Shown here in pieces: positions 25,314-34,168 of a stretch of 64,000 nt of DNA. Every line of letters starts with the position of its first letter. The first letter of the stretch is position 1. The notes beneath the pieces are model-generated. The model was not told where the DNA came from. It did not search any database and worked only from the letters and a program-made list of their open reading frames with translations. The DNA is from Azoarcus sp. (GTDB lineage: Bacteria > Pseudomonadota > Gammaproteobacteria > Burkholderiales > Rhodocyclaceae), in the NCBI GenBank assembly GCA_030604735.1, contig JAUVVG010000014.1, positions 24,084-88,083 on the forward strand, given 5' to 3'. Made by a program: the position numbers and the translations under genes.

Positions 25314-26492
25314 TCAGTCATGCGACTGCCCCGTGTCTACTGCGGTATGCTGCCTCAACGCGTCCAGCGGCATGCCGACCTTGAGCCTGGTTTCGATCAA
25401 TTCGAGTACCGGCATCAAGGTCGCTACCACCGCCGGCAACTGGTGTGCGGCATCGACCTGCCCCCCGAGCCGGAGCGTGGACAACAGCTGATCGATGCTG
25501 ACCACCTGCTTCAACAGGGTCGCGATGCGGGCCTCGTCAATCACGCCCTGGTCGCTGACCACCCGGTTACCGCCGGCCTGGGTCGCGGCGTCGCGGCGTC
25601 CAACGGCGATCTCGATCAACTGGCTGACCGACTCCATGCCATCGACCACGGAGCTGGCCACGCCTATCGTCACGCTGATCTGGATTCGCTCGTCGCGGTA
25701 GGTCATGACCAGCTTTTCGATCGCCTTCTGCAGGCGCAGCGCGAAAGCGCTGCAACCGAGCATGTCGGACAGCGGCGACAAGACCACGAACTGCCCCGGG
25801 GCGAGTTCGGCCACGGTGTCTTCCTGGCGGATGCGGGTGGTGAGGATGCTGGACAGCTTGCGCGCGATCAACTGCTGCACGTTCTGGCCATAGCGGCGGG
25901 CGAGTTCATCGAAGCGGTCGATCTCGATCGCCATCGCGCTGAGCCCGCCGTGATGACGCTTGGCCAGCGCGAGCTCCTGCGCGCCACGCCAGTTGAGGTA
26001 GGACTCGGTCGCCAGTCCGGTGCTCGGGTCGACCGGGCTTTGTCTGGCCAGTGCGGCGCGGCTCTCGTCGAGCTCGCGCCGGGTCCGCGCCAGCCGTGAC
26101 AGGGAGTCAAGGCGGGCCAGCAACTCTGCGCTGCCGATGCCCTTGGTGATGAAGTCGTTGGCGCCGAGCCGGCGCGCCTTCTCGCGCGCCTCGTCGTCCT
26201 CGTCACCTGAGATCACCAGCACCGGCATGTTCTGCAGACGTGCGAGCTTGGACTCGCGGATGCGCTCGAGCAGGCCATAGCCGTCGAGCTGCGGCATGCC
26301 GATGTCGGTGAGGACCAGCTCGATGGTCGGGTCGATGACCAGCGTTTGCCAGGCGGCTTCGCCGTCGGCCTCTTCGCGGAATTCGAAGCGGCCGCGGATA
26401 TGCTTGACGATCATCGCGCGCACCATGCGCGAATCGTCCACGATCAACACCTTGGGCATCGCCTCCCGGTCCTGATCGGTGACGAGGCTCAT
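25314..26492 (-). CDS. Response regulator with degenerate GGDEF-like output domain
   Basis: The 392-residue protein has an N-terminal receiver domain (about residues 13-130; KVLIVDDSRMVR, phospho-acceptor Asp in VLTDIGMPQ, ISGDED, and Lys in DFITKG). A GGDEF-type cyclase domain follows (about 150-310), but the active site reads AELAPGQFVVL where GGDEF is expected, so diguanylate cyclase activity is unlikely. A helical tail of 80 residues follows. It may act as a c-di-GMP-independent scaffold or sensor. GGAG lies six bases before the start codon. The gene starts 12 bases after acuI ends, in the same direction. Confidence 0.8.
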   Translation of the reverse strand: MSLVTDQDREAMPKVLIVDDSRMVRAMIVKHIRGRFEFREEADGEAAWQTLVIDPTIELVLTDIGMPQLDGYGLLERIRESKLARLQNMPVLVISGDEDDEAREKARRLGANDFITKGIGSAELLARLDSLSRLARTRRELDESRAALARQSPVDPSTGLATESYLNWRGAQELALAKRHHGGLSAMAIEIDRFDELARRYGQNVQQLIARKLSSILTTRIRQEDTVAELAPGQFVVLSPLSDMLGCSAFALRLQKAIEKLVMTYRDERIQISVTIGVASSVVDGMESVSQLIEIAVGRRDAATQAGGNRVVSDQGVIDEARIATLLKQVVSIDQLLSTLRLGGQVDAAHQLPAVVATLMPVLELIETRLKVGMPLDALRQHTAVDTGQSHD

Positions 26493-26504
26493 CGGGTGCT
26501 CCGC

Positions 26505-27506
26505 TTACGCGCCGATCCGCACGACCGTCCTGCCCTTGACCTCGCCCTTGATGAAGGCATCGAAGGCACCGGGCAGTTCATCGAAGCTGATCGTCCGGGT
26601 CACTTCGGCCAGATGCGCCGGCTTGAGATCGGTCGCAAGGCGGTCCCAGACGCGTTGCCGGGTCGGGAAACCCATGTAGCCCGAGTCGATGCCGAGCAGG
26701 CTCACCCCGCGCAGGATGAACGGAAACACCGTGGTGCTGATGTTGAAGCTCGCCGCGTTGCCGATGCTCGCCACCGTGCCGGCCTGCTTCATCGTCGCAA
26801 GCACCCAGTGCAGGATCTGCCCGCCCACGTTATCGACCGCGCCCGCCCACTGCGAGGCTTCTAGCGGACGCACCTTGTCGAAGTCGATCTCCGAGCGCAG
26901 CTTGACCTCGGCCGCACCCAGCATCTTGAGATAGTCGGTTTCAGCCGCCTTGCCGGTCAGCGCGACCACGTGATAACCCAGGCGCGACATCATGTCGATC
27001 GCCAGCCCGCCGACCCCGCCGGTGGCCCCGGTGACGACGACCGGGCCATTGGCCGGTGCGAGGCCGTTGTCTTCCATGCGCACCACGCCGAGCGCGGCGG
27101 TGAAGCCGGCGGTGCCGAGCGCCATCGCCTCGAACAGATCCAGCCCGTCGGGCAAGGGCACGACCCAGCCGGCCGGCACGCGGGCGTATTCGGCGTAACC
27201 GCCATGGTGCGCCACGCCGATGTCGAAACTGGTGGCGATCACCTTGTCGCCCGGCTTGAAACGGGCATCTGCGCTCTCGACCACCTCGCCCGACATGTCG
27301 ATGCCACCGGCGCAGGGGAAACGGCGGATGATCTTGCCGGCGCCGGTCGCGGCCAGCGCATCCTTGTAGTTGATGCTGGAGTAATGCACCCGGATCGTGA
27401 CCTCGCCGGCATCGAGCTGGTCCGGGGTCATGGACGCCAGGCCACTGCTGACCTTGCGATTCTCGTCCTGGTTGATAAGCAAGGCCTTGAATGGCGCGTT
27501 ATTCAT
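26505..27506 (-). CDS. acuI: Acrylyl-CoA reductase / YhdH-type quinone oxidoreductase
   Basis: The 333-residue zinc-independent medium-chain reductase has YSSINYKDALAATGAGKIIR (near residue 50), the Rossmann motif VVTGATGGVGGLA (near residue 155) and the AcuI/YhdH C-terminus (GEVKGRTVVRI). AcuI reduces toxic acryloyl-CoA to propionyl-CoA with NADPH, which fits the nearby propionyl-CoA synthetase. A GAGGAGA ribosome site precedes the ATG by four bases. It is divergent from an HDOD-domain gene and probably co-transcribed with the response-regulator gene 12 bases downstream. Confidence 0.88.
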   Translation of the reverse strand: MNNAPFKALLINQDENRKVSSGLASMTPDQLDAGEVTIRVHYSSINYKDALAATGAGKIIRRFPCAGGIDMSGEVVESADARFKPGDKVIATSFDIGVAHHGGYAEYARVPAGWVVPLPDGLDLFEAMALGTAGFTAALGVVRMEDNGLAPANGPVVVTGATGGVGGLAIDMMSRLGYHVVALTGKAAETDYLKMLGAAEVKLRSEIDFDKVRPLEASQWAGAVDNVGGQILHWVLATMKQAGTVASIGNAASFNISTTVFPFILRGVSLLGIDSGYMGFPTRQRVWDRLATDLKPAHLAEVTRTISFDELPGAFDAFIKGEVKGRTVVRIGA

Positions 27507-27855
27507 GTCGTCTCCTCATCTGGTTTGCGGCCGGGGCAATAGCAGTCGATTATAGCGAAAATAGCGGCGTCAAGATTTTGCAACTGGCATCGAGCCCAGC
27601 GACCGACCCCCTATGATCCTCGCCCGGTCAACACCCGGCCCCCTACACCCACCCGCGCAGGATCGGATTCGGCATGAACCAAGCCGGCAAGCTGACACGC
27701 GCGGTCGGCCCAGACTCCCTGCCTCCCCTTTCAAGTGGGAGGCAAGAAGGGGAAGGGAGTTCAGGACAGGCAAGGTCGCAGACCCTACGCGACACCTTTA
27801 GTTTTCCGGCGCAGCCGCGGATAATCGCGGCAACCACCTCAGGAGTAGCCGGCCG
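27507..27855 (+). other. Divergent intergenic region between acuI and the HDOD gene
   Basis: No gene is supported. It presumably holds both promoters. The visible structure is a nested inverted repeat at 27715-27759: an inner 7-bp hairpin GCCTCCC/GGGAGGC (27721-27727 with 27737-27743) and outer CTCCCT/AGGGAG arms. It lacks a T run, so it is not a typical terminator, and may be a short dispersed palindrome. Confidence 0.5.
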
Positions 27856-28731
27856 ATGACGATGCTCGACACCCCGCTGCCCAGCGCCGAGGCTTATGTC
27901 GCCTTTCTGACCAGCCAGGACATTCCGGTGCTGCGCCGGACCGAGCGCGAGCTTGACGCGCTGCGCAGCGAGACCGAATCGGTCAATGGCAAGCGGATCG
28001 CAGCGATCGTGCTCGCCGATCCGTTGATGACGCTGAAGGTACTGGCCTACCTGCAGGCCAACCGGCGGGAGTCGCAGAACCACGACATCACCACGGTCGA
28101 CCGCGCGATCATGATGATGGGCATCGCGCCCTTTCTCGACACCTTCGCCGGCATGCCGACGCTGGAAGACCGGTTGGCCGCCCACCCCAAGGCCTTGCTC
28201 GGCGTGCTGCAGGTCATCACCCGTGCCCGCCGTGCCGCGCACTACGCCCGCGACTGGGCGATCGCGCGCCATGACCTCGATGTGGACGAGATCACGGTCG
28301 CGGCCCTGCTCTACGAGACCAGCGAGATCCTGTGCTGGATCTTCGCCCCGCAACTCGCGCTGCGAATCCAGAACATGCAGCAGCGCGACCCGCGCCTGCG
28401 CAGCGAGATCGCGCAGCGCACGATTCTGGGAGTAACTGGACGGGCGATCCAGCTCGCGCTGGTACGGGCCTGGAAGCTGCCCGAGTTGCTGGTCATGCTG
28501 CAGGACGAAAACACCCAGGACAATCCACGGGTACGCAACGTATTGCTTGCCAACCGCTTCACCCGCCATGTCGCCCGCGGCTGGGACGACCCTGCCCTAC
28601 CGGACGACATCGCCGACATAGAGAAGCTGATCCGCTTTGGGCGCGAGCAGGTGCTGAAGCGGCTGGCGGTGCCGGCCGCCTATGTCGAACGCTTCCTGCC
28701 GGACGACAGCAGCGACCCGCTGATTGAATAA
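27856..28731 (+). CDS. HDOD-domain protein
   Basis: The 291-residue protein has an HDOD domain across about residues 20-210: LADPLMTLKVLAYLQANRR, TTVDRAIMMMGIAPF and a VAALLYETSEILCWIFAP helix at the position of the HD motif, where the metal ligands are absent. HDOD proteins are catalytically dead relatives of HD phosphohydrolases that act in c-di-GMP, motility or stress signalling. No receiver or EAL domain is fused. An AGGAG lies about 12 bases upstream of ATG 27856, and a second in-frame ATG follows at 27862. Its target is unknown. Confidence 0.8.
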   Translation: MTMLDTPLPSAEAYVAFLTSQDIPVLRRTERELDALRSETESVNGKRIAAIVLADPLMTLKVLAYLQANRRESQNHDITTVDRAIMMMGIAPFLDTFAGMPTLEDRLAAHPKALLGVLQVITRARRAAHYARDWAIARHDLDVDEITVAALLYETSEILCWIFAPQLALRIQNMQQRDPRLRSEIAQRTILGVTGRAIQLALVRAWKLPELLVMLQDENTQDNPRVRNVLLANRFTRHVARGWDDPALPDDIADIEKLIRFGREQVLKRLAVPAAYVERFLPDDSSDPLIE

Positions 28732-28844
28732 ACGCCACGCGAGTAACCCATCCCCATCCTGTCCCTCCCAAAGAGGAAGGCACCTGCTAACCGACCCCGT
28801 TGCCACACAAGAGGACGTGTCATCCGCGACGTGGATCGCCTCGA

Positions 28845-28988
28845 TCAGCCGCAGAAAAGCAGGTTGGAAAAGTCGATCAGCATGTCGGGGTGCTGATAGG
28901 CGACGAATAGCGCAGCCAGCGCCGCGCCCGCAACGAGCACCGCGAGCGCGATCAGCAGCGGGCGCAAGCGGGTCGGCACGCGACTCAT
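28845..28988 (-). CDS. 47-residue single-pass membrane protein coupled to the MFS gene
   Basis: This small protein has basic N-terminal residues (MSRVPTRLRP), one strong transmembrane segment (LLIALAVLVAGAALAALFVA) and a short tail ending in FSNLLFCG, so an N-in, C-out topology is expected. Its ATG overlaps the MFS transporter stop codon (ATGA at 28985-28988), which strongly suggests that it is translated and coupled. I do not recognise a family. It may be a small accessory subunit or regulator of the transporter. Confidence 0.65.
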   Translation of the reverse strand: MSRVPTRLRPLLIALAVLVAGAALAALFVAYQHPDMLIDFSNLLFCG

Positions 28989-30205
28989 GATGCCCCCACC
29001 AGCCGACCGAGCGGACGCTCGCGTACCGGCAGACACAGCAGCGCCGCCGCCACCGACAAGCCGATCGACAGCCACCAGGCGACATCGTAGGAACCGAACG
29101 CATCGAAGATCCGCCCGCCCAGCCAGGCACCGAGGAAACCACCGATCTGGTGGCCTAGAAACACCAGGCCGTAGAGCATGCCGACGAACTTCATGCCGAA
29201 AATATGGCCGACCAGGCCGTTGGTCAGTGGCACCGTCCCCAGCCACAACAAGCCCATCGCCGCGGAGAAGACATACAAGGTGGTCACACTCAGCGGAAGC
29301 ATCAGGATTGCGAGGAACGCAACCACCCGCAGGGCGTAGATGCCGGCCAGCAGCCACTTTTTGCTGAACATCCCGCCCAGCCAGCCGGACAGGAAGGAGC
29401 CGAAGATGTTGAACAGCCCGATCAGCGCGACCGCGGTCATGCCAACGTTGGCGCTGAGGCCGGCGTCGACCACGAAGGCCGGCAAATGCAGCATCACGAA
29501 CGCGGTCTGGAAACCGCACACGAAGAAGCTCCAGAACAGGAAGTGGAAGCTCGGGGTGCGCATCGCCTCGTGAAAGGACTCGCCAATCGACTGTCCGCCT
29601 AGCGCGCCCCCATTGGTGCCGCGCACCGCGAGCGCCAACGGCACGATGAACAGGATGCCGACCGCCAGCCACAGCAGCGCATCGTGCCAGCCGACCGACG
29701 AGATCAGCCCCTGCCCGACCGGGAGCACCGCGAACTGGCCGAAACTGCCGCCCGCGCTGACAATGCCGAGCGCGAGACTGCGCCGCTCGGGCGACACCAT
29801 GCGCCCGACCACGCCCAGCACGACGCTGAAGGTCGTGCCGGCCAGGCCCATGCCGATCAGCAAGCCAGCGCCCATGTTGAGGCCGAAGGCGGTCTCGGCA
29901 TTGGCCATGATCACCAGACCGAGCACGTACAACAATGCCCCGCCGACCAGGGTCCGGCCGGCGCCGTGGCGGTCGGCAAAGGCCCCGGCAAAGGGCTGGA
30001 ACAGACCCCACATCAGGTTCTGCAGCGCGATCGACATCGAGAACATCTCGCGCGACCAGCCCTGATCCATGGTCATCGGCTGCAGGAACAGGCCACCGGT
30101 GTGACGCACCCCCATGGCCAGGGTCAGGATCAGCGCGCCGCAGGCGATGACCACGCCAGGACGCATCAAGAAGGGGGTTTCGGCGGGGGTGGTCGGGGTC
30201 TTCAA
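28985..30205 (-). CDS. Major facilitator superfamily transporter
   Basis: About 406 residues with twelve predicted transmembrane helices and the MFS loop 2-3 motif in FADRHGAGRTLVGG (near residue 75). Overall it looks like the oxalate/formate antiporter-type or monocarboxylate branch, with NGLVGHIFGMKFVGMLYGLVFLGHQIGGFLGAWLGG split across helices 10-12. The substrate is not deducible. The start is uncertain: TTG at 30203-30205 opens the frame without a clear ribosome site, and ATG at 30164-30166 is a reasonable alternative. Its stop overlaps the start of a 47-residue membrane protein. Confidence 0.85.
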   Translation of the reverse strand: MKTPTTPAETPFLMRPGVVIACGALILTLAMGVRHTGGLFLQPMTMDQGWSREMFSMSIALQNLMWGLFQPFAGAFADRHGAGRTLVGGALLYVLGLVIMANAETAFGLNMGAGLLIGMGLAGTTFSVVLGVVGRMVSPERRSLALGIVSAGGSFGQFAVLPVGQGLISSVGWHDALLWLAVGILFIVPLALAVRGTNGGALGGQSIGESFHEAMRTPSFHFLFWSFFVCGFQTAFVMLHLPAFVVDAGLSANVGMTAVALIGLFNIFGSFLSGWLGGMFSKKWLLAGIYALRVVAFLAILMLPLSVTTLYVFSAAMGLLWLGTVPLTNGLVGHIFGMKFVGMLYGLVFLGHQIGGFLGAWLGGRIFDAFGSYDVAWWLSIGLSVAAALLCLPVRERPLGRLVGAS

Positions 30206-30305
30206 GGGTCAGGGGCAGCCGGATCAAGGCCGCAGCAGTATGAATGTCGTGGGAAACTTATATCTGGAATGCGTTTATGATGCGCGTCATCGCGAGGGAG
30301 GCATC

Positions 30306-30881
30306 ATGAACATTTCGACCGCAATCATACTCGGGCTCGTCGTCATCGTCTCGCTCTACGGGGTGGTGATCTACAACGGGCTGGTCAATCTGCGCCACAA
30401 CGTCGCCAAGGCCTGGGCCAACATCGACGTACTGCTGAAACAGCGCCACGACGAGCTGCCCAAGCTGGTCGAGGTTTGCCGGCAGTACAAGCAGTTCGAA
30501 CAATCCACGCTGCAGCAGGTGACCGAGGCGCGCGCCCGGGTCGCCCGCGCCCGCGAGGACCACGACGTGCCGGCGCTCGGTGCGGCCGAAGGAATGTTGC
30601 GCATGGGCCTGGGCCAGATCTTCGCAGTGGCCGAAGCCTATCCGGAGCTCAAGGCGAACGAGCACTTCATGCAGCTGCAGTCGCGCATCACCGCGCTCGA
30701 GAACGGCATCGCCGACCGGCGCGAGTGGTACAACGAATCGGTCAACATGCTCAACATCCGGGTGGATGAAGTGCCCGACCTCATCGTCGCACGCCTGTTC
30801 AACTTCACCAAGGAACCGCTGCTCCGCTTCTCGAGTGCGGAGAAGGCCGACGTGGATATCACGGCGCTGTTCCGCGCCTGA
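30306..30881 (+). CDS. lemA: LemA family protein
   Basis: The 191-residue protein has one N-terminal transmembrane helix (about residues 5-25) and the four-helix LemA domain (YNGLVNLRHNVAKAWANIDVLLKQRHDELPKLVEV, read across residues 22-57, and ITALENGIADRREWYNESVN). LemA proteins are membrane-anchored helical bundles of unclear role, often next to TPM or GIDE-domain genes. GGAGG lies four bases before the start. A GIDE-domain membrane protein follows 192 bases downstream in the same direction, the usual pairing. Confidence 0.88.
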   Translation: MNISTAIILGLVVIVSLYGVVIYNGLVNLRHNVAKAWANIDVLLKQRHDELPKLVEVCRQYKQFEQSTLQQVTEARARVARAREDHDVPALGAAEGMLRMGLGQIFAVAEAYPELKANEHFMQLQSRITALENGIADRREWYNESVNMLNIRVDEVPDLIVARLFNFTKEPLLRFSSAEKADVDITALFRA

Positions 30882-31073
30882 GTGAGGCGGGTTGACTGAT
30901 TCGCCCTCGATTCCCTTCTTCTTGGTGCGCTCATCTCCTCATTGCGCGAGTTGCTTCCTTCACTCGGGGAGAGACCCAGCCCCGTGCTCCGTTGTCCGCG
31001 GGTTCGTCCCAAGTTCTCGGCTGAACGCAGACGGGCCGGACAGGGTGAGTCACCAAGGTGCGCTTCGGGCTGA

Positions 31074-31979
31074 ATGATGCTCGTCCGGCTCAAACAGGAT
31101 CTCGCCAACCTTGCCTTGCCGGCGGTTCAGATCGGCACGGTCGCGGCCGCGCTCGCCATCGACGAGGCCTGGGGCACCCTCGCCGGCCTGGGGATGCTGA
31201 TGGGCACCGGCCTGTACGGCTGGCTACGCTCGATCCGCCATGCCCGGTTGATCCTGGACACCCCGACCGCGCGCATCGCCTCGGCCGCCCAGGGCTATAC
31301 CGAATTGCGTGGCCGCGGCTCTCCACTCGCCGGCACCCCCTTGTTGTCTCCGGTCAACGGACTGCCGCTGATCTGGTACCGGGTCGTGACCCAGCGCAAG
31401 CAGCGCGACGGCAAGTGGCGACATGTCGGAACGGTAGAGAGCGACGCCTCCTTCGTGCTGGACGATGGTTCCGGCCTGGTCGCGGTCGATCCGGAAGGTG
31501 CCGACATGCTGGTGCGGCGTCGCGATGTTTTCAACGAGGGCGACACCCGCCATACCCAGTGGTCGCTGATCGCGAACGACCCGATCTATGTGATCGGCGA
31601 ATTCGCCACTTTGGGCAGCATTACCCCCGTATTCGACACCCGCGCCCAGATTCGCGATCTGCTCGCCGATTGGAAGGCCGACCGCAAGCAACTGCTCGAA
31701 CGCTTCGACCTGGACGGCGACGGCGAAATCAGCCTGGAGGAATGGGAGCTTGCCCGAGCCCAGGCCAGGCGCGAGGTCTTGAAACAACGCGGCGAAACCC
31801 TGGCCACCGCAGAAGCCCACATCGTGCGCAAGCCATCCGGACGGCGGCTGTTCCTGATCTCGGACCTGGACCCGGCCCTGATCGCCCGCCGCTACCGCCT
31901 GTGGGGGCTTTTCCACGCCGTGGTGTTTCTGGGCTCGGGTGCGGCCGCGGCGTGGTTCAATCAGATCGGGACGTTCTGA
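31074..31979 (+). CDS. GIDE-domain membrane protein with an EF-hand
   Basis: The 301-residue protein has hydrophobic segments near residues 15-52 and a C-terminal transmembrane helix (LFHAVVFLGSGAAAAWF). The central part matches the GIDE domain known from mitochondrial MULAN and bacterial LemA neighbours (AQGYTELRGRGSPLAGTPLLSP across residues 68-90, WYRVV, SDASFVLDDGSG). A canonical EF-hand loop DLDGDGEISLEE occurs around residue 217, with all calcium ligands present, which is not standard for GIDE proteins. The start is one of two adjacent ATGs (31074 or 31077) without a strong ribosome site. It may act with LemA. Confidence 0.75.
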   Translation: MMLVRLKQDLANLALPAVQIGTVAAALAIDEAWGTLAGLGMLMGTGLYGWLRSIRHARLILDTPTARIASAAQGYTELRGRGSPLAGTPLLSPVNGLPLIWYRVVTQRKQRDGKWRHVGTVESDASFVLDDGSGLVAVDPEGADMLVRRRDVFNEGDTRHTQWSLIANDPIYVIGEFATLGSITPVFDTRAQIRDLLADWKADRKQLLERFDLDGDGEISLEEWELARAQARREVLKQRGETLATAEAHIVRKPSGRRLFLISDLDPALIARRYRLWGLFHAVVFLGSGAAAAWFNQIGTF

Positions 31980-32011
31980 TACCCACGCCAGCTGCGCATC
32001 GCCCGCGCCCG

Positions 32012-32083
32012 TTCGCGGCTTGCGCCGCTCCCACACCGTCCCCGGACGTCAGAACAACCGGTAGGAGCCACGCAAGTGGCGAA
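32012..32083. repeat. REP-like repeat pair
   Basis: A forward copy (32012-32034) and a diverged reverse copy (32061-32083) of the same element as the cluster at 25095-25305. They lie between the convergent GIDE-domain and uup genes and could form a stem about 23 bp long, possibly serving as a transcription-ending structure. Confidence 0.75.
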
Positions 32084-32103
32084 CCGCCACCTCAGGACAA
32101 CAG

Positions 32104-34035
32104 TCAGCCGCCCGCCTTGTCCTCCAGCGCCTCCCAGCGAGCCATCGCCGCCTCGATCTCGTTCTCTAGCGCGTCTAGCCGCGCCTTGATGGTCACGACT
32201 TCGTCTGGATTCTGCTGATACAGGCTCGGGTCGGCGAGCCGCTGGTGCAGTCCTGCCTGCTCGGCCTCAAGCGCGCTGATCCGCTCGGGCAGCGCTTCGA
32301 GCTCACGTTTCTCGTTGAACGACAGCTTGACCGGTTTAGCCTGAGCCGCAGGTTTGGCCTGTGTGGCACCCGCTGCGGATGCGGCAGACGCCGCCTTGGC
32401 GCGGTCAGCCTTGCCCTGCTCGCGCTCACGCGCCTCCCGTGCGTCACGGACGCGCAGCCAGTCCTCGTAACCACCGGCATACTCGCCCCAGTGCCCCTCC
32501 CCCTCGGAGGCGATCACCTGGGTCACCACGTTGTCCAGAAAAGCCCGGTCATGGCTGACCAGGAACAAGGTGCCCTGGTAGGACGCCAGCAGGTCTTCGA
32601 GCAGGTCCAGGGTCTCGATGTCGAGGTCATTGGTCGGTTCGTCCAGCACCATCACATTGGCCGGGCGGGCGAACAGGCGCGCCAGCAGCAAGCGGTTGCG
32701 CTCGCCGCCGGACAACGACTTGACCGGCGAGCGTGCCCGCTGCGGCGCGAACAGGAAGTCCCCCAGATAACCGATCACATGCTTCTTCTCGCCCCCGATC
32801 TCGACGAAATCCGAGCCCGGGCTGATCACCTCGGTCAATGGCAGCTCCGGGTCCAGCTGGGCGCGCAACTGGTCGAAGTAGGCGACCGTCTGACGGGTGC
32901 CGCGCCGCACGCTGCCGCTGTCGGGTTCGATCTCACCCAGGATCAGCTTGAGCAAGGTGGTCTTGCCCGAGCCGTTCGGCCCGACCAGGCCGATCCGGTC
33001 GCCGCGCATGATGCGGGTCGAGAAATCGCGCACGATCGCCCGCTCGCCATAGTGCTTGGAGACATCGGTCAGCTCGGCCACCATCTGGCCGCTCTGCTCG
33101 CCCTTGTCCACCGCCAGCCTGACATTGCCCAGGCGGTCGCGCCGGGCTGCACGCTCACGCCGCAAGGCCTCCAGACGCCTGACCCGACCCTCGTTACGGG
33201 TGCGGCGTGCCTCCACGCCCTTGCGGATCCAGACCTCTTCCTGCGCCAGCAGCTTGTCGAAGCGCGACGCGGCCTTGTCCTCGGCGTCGAGTTCCTCCGC
33301 CTTGCGCCGCTGGTAGTCGCTGAAGCGTCCCGGATAGCTGCCCAGCCGTCCGCGGTCGAGTTCGATGATACGGGTCGCGATATTGTCCAGGAACACCCGG
33401 TCGTGGGTGATCACGACCACCGCACCGCGAAAGTCGCGAATCAAGCCCTCCAGCCAGAGAATGCCGTCGATATCCAGATGGTTGGTCGGCTCGTCCAGCA
33501 ACAGCAGGTCCGGTTCGCCCACCAGCGCCCGTGCCAGCGATACCCGCTTGATCCCGCCCCCGGACAGACTGCCGACCAGGACGTCGCCGGAAAGGCCGAG
33601 CTTGAGCAGGGTCTCGTCCACCCGCTGGTTGAGCCGCCAGGCGTCTGCCTGCTCGACCTGTTGCTGCAAGGCTTCCAGGCGTGCCATCGTTTCCGGCGAC
33701 GGCGTATCGGCCACCGCATGCATCGCGGCGTGGTAGTCGACCAGCAGCCCGGCAGCGTCGCCCAGCCCATCCGCGACCGTGGCGAACACGTCCCGGTCCA
33801 GCGGAAAATCCGGCTCCTGCGGCACATAGGCGACTTTCAGGCCGTCCTGGCGCCAGATCGCGCCGTCGTCCAGCGTGGTATGGCCGACCAGGGCCTTGAG
33901 AAAACTGGACTTGCCCGAACCGTTGCGGCCGATCAACGCCACCCGCTCGCCGGCGTCCAGCTGAAAGGCGGCGTGATCGAGCAGGTCCACATGCCCGAAG
34001 GCCAGACACGCGTTATCGACTGTGAGCAAGGGCAT
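32104..34035 (-). CDS. uup: ABC-F ATPase Uup
   Basis: The 643-residue soluble protein has two ABC domains: Walker A GRNGSGKSSFLKAL (about residue 36) and GPNGSGKTTLLKLI (about 355), signatures LSGGGIKRVSLARAL and LSGGERNRLLLARL, and Walker B LLLDEPTNHLD and MVLDEPTNDLD. It has a charged linker between them and a C-terminal coiled-coil domain (about 570-640), the hallmark of Uup within ABC-F proteins. Uup acts on ribosomes and DNA and affects precise transposon excision. The first signature has an unusual GGG. It is divergent from the next gene and convergent with the GIDE gene. Confidence 0.92.
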   Translation of the reverse strand: MPLLTVDNACLAFGHVDLLDHAAFQLDAGERVALIGRNGSGKSSFLKALVGHTTLDDGAIWRQDGLKVAYVPQEPDFPLDRDVFATVADGLGDAAGLLVDYHAAMHAVADTPSPETMARLEALQQQVEQADAWRLNQRVDETLLKLGLSGDVLVGSLSGGGIKRVSLARALVGEPDLLLLDEPTNHLDIDGILWLEGLIRDFRGAVVVITHDRVFLDNIATRIIELDRGRLGSYPGRFSDYQRRKAEELDAEDKAASRFDKLLAQEEVWIRKGVEARRTRNEGRVRRLEALRRERAARRDRLGNVRLAVDKGEQSGQMVAELTDVSKHYGERAIVRDFSTRIMRGDRIGLVGPNGSGKTTLLKLILGEIEPDSGSVRRGTRQTVAYFDQLRAQLDPELPLTEVISPGSDFVEIGGEKKHVIGYLGDFLFAPQRARSPVKSLSGGERNRLLLARLFARPANVMVLDEPTNDLDIETLDLLEDLLASYQGTLFLVSHDRAFLDNVVTQVIASEGEGHWGEYAGGYEDWLRVRDAREAREREQGKADRAKAASAASAAGATQAKPAAQAKPVKLSFNEKRELEALPERISALEAEQAGLHQRLADPSLYQQNPDEVVTIKARLDALENEIEAAMARWEALEDKAGG

Positions 34036-34168
34036 GACGAGTCAGATTCCAAAAACCAAGAAAGGTGATGATTCTACCGGCCTGATAACATACGGGTCGA
34101 ATTGACCGTAATGCAGTGCACAATTCCAGCGCCCTACCCTGAGCGCGGGAAGTGCCTTCAGGATATCC

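Noticed and set aside
28845..30227. 460-codon alternative frame across the MFS gene
   Set aside because: Only its last 47 codons look real; the remainder is an off-frame reading of the transporter gene.
32245..34068. 607-codon open frame antisense to uup
   Set aside because: The minus-strand protein has two complete ABC domains; the antisense translation shows only low-complexity, His/Gln/Arg-rich sequence.
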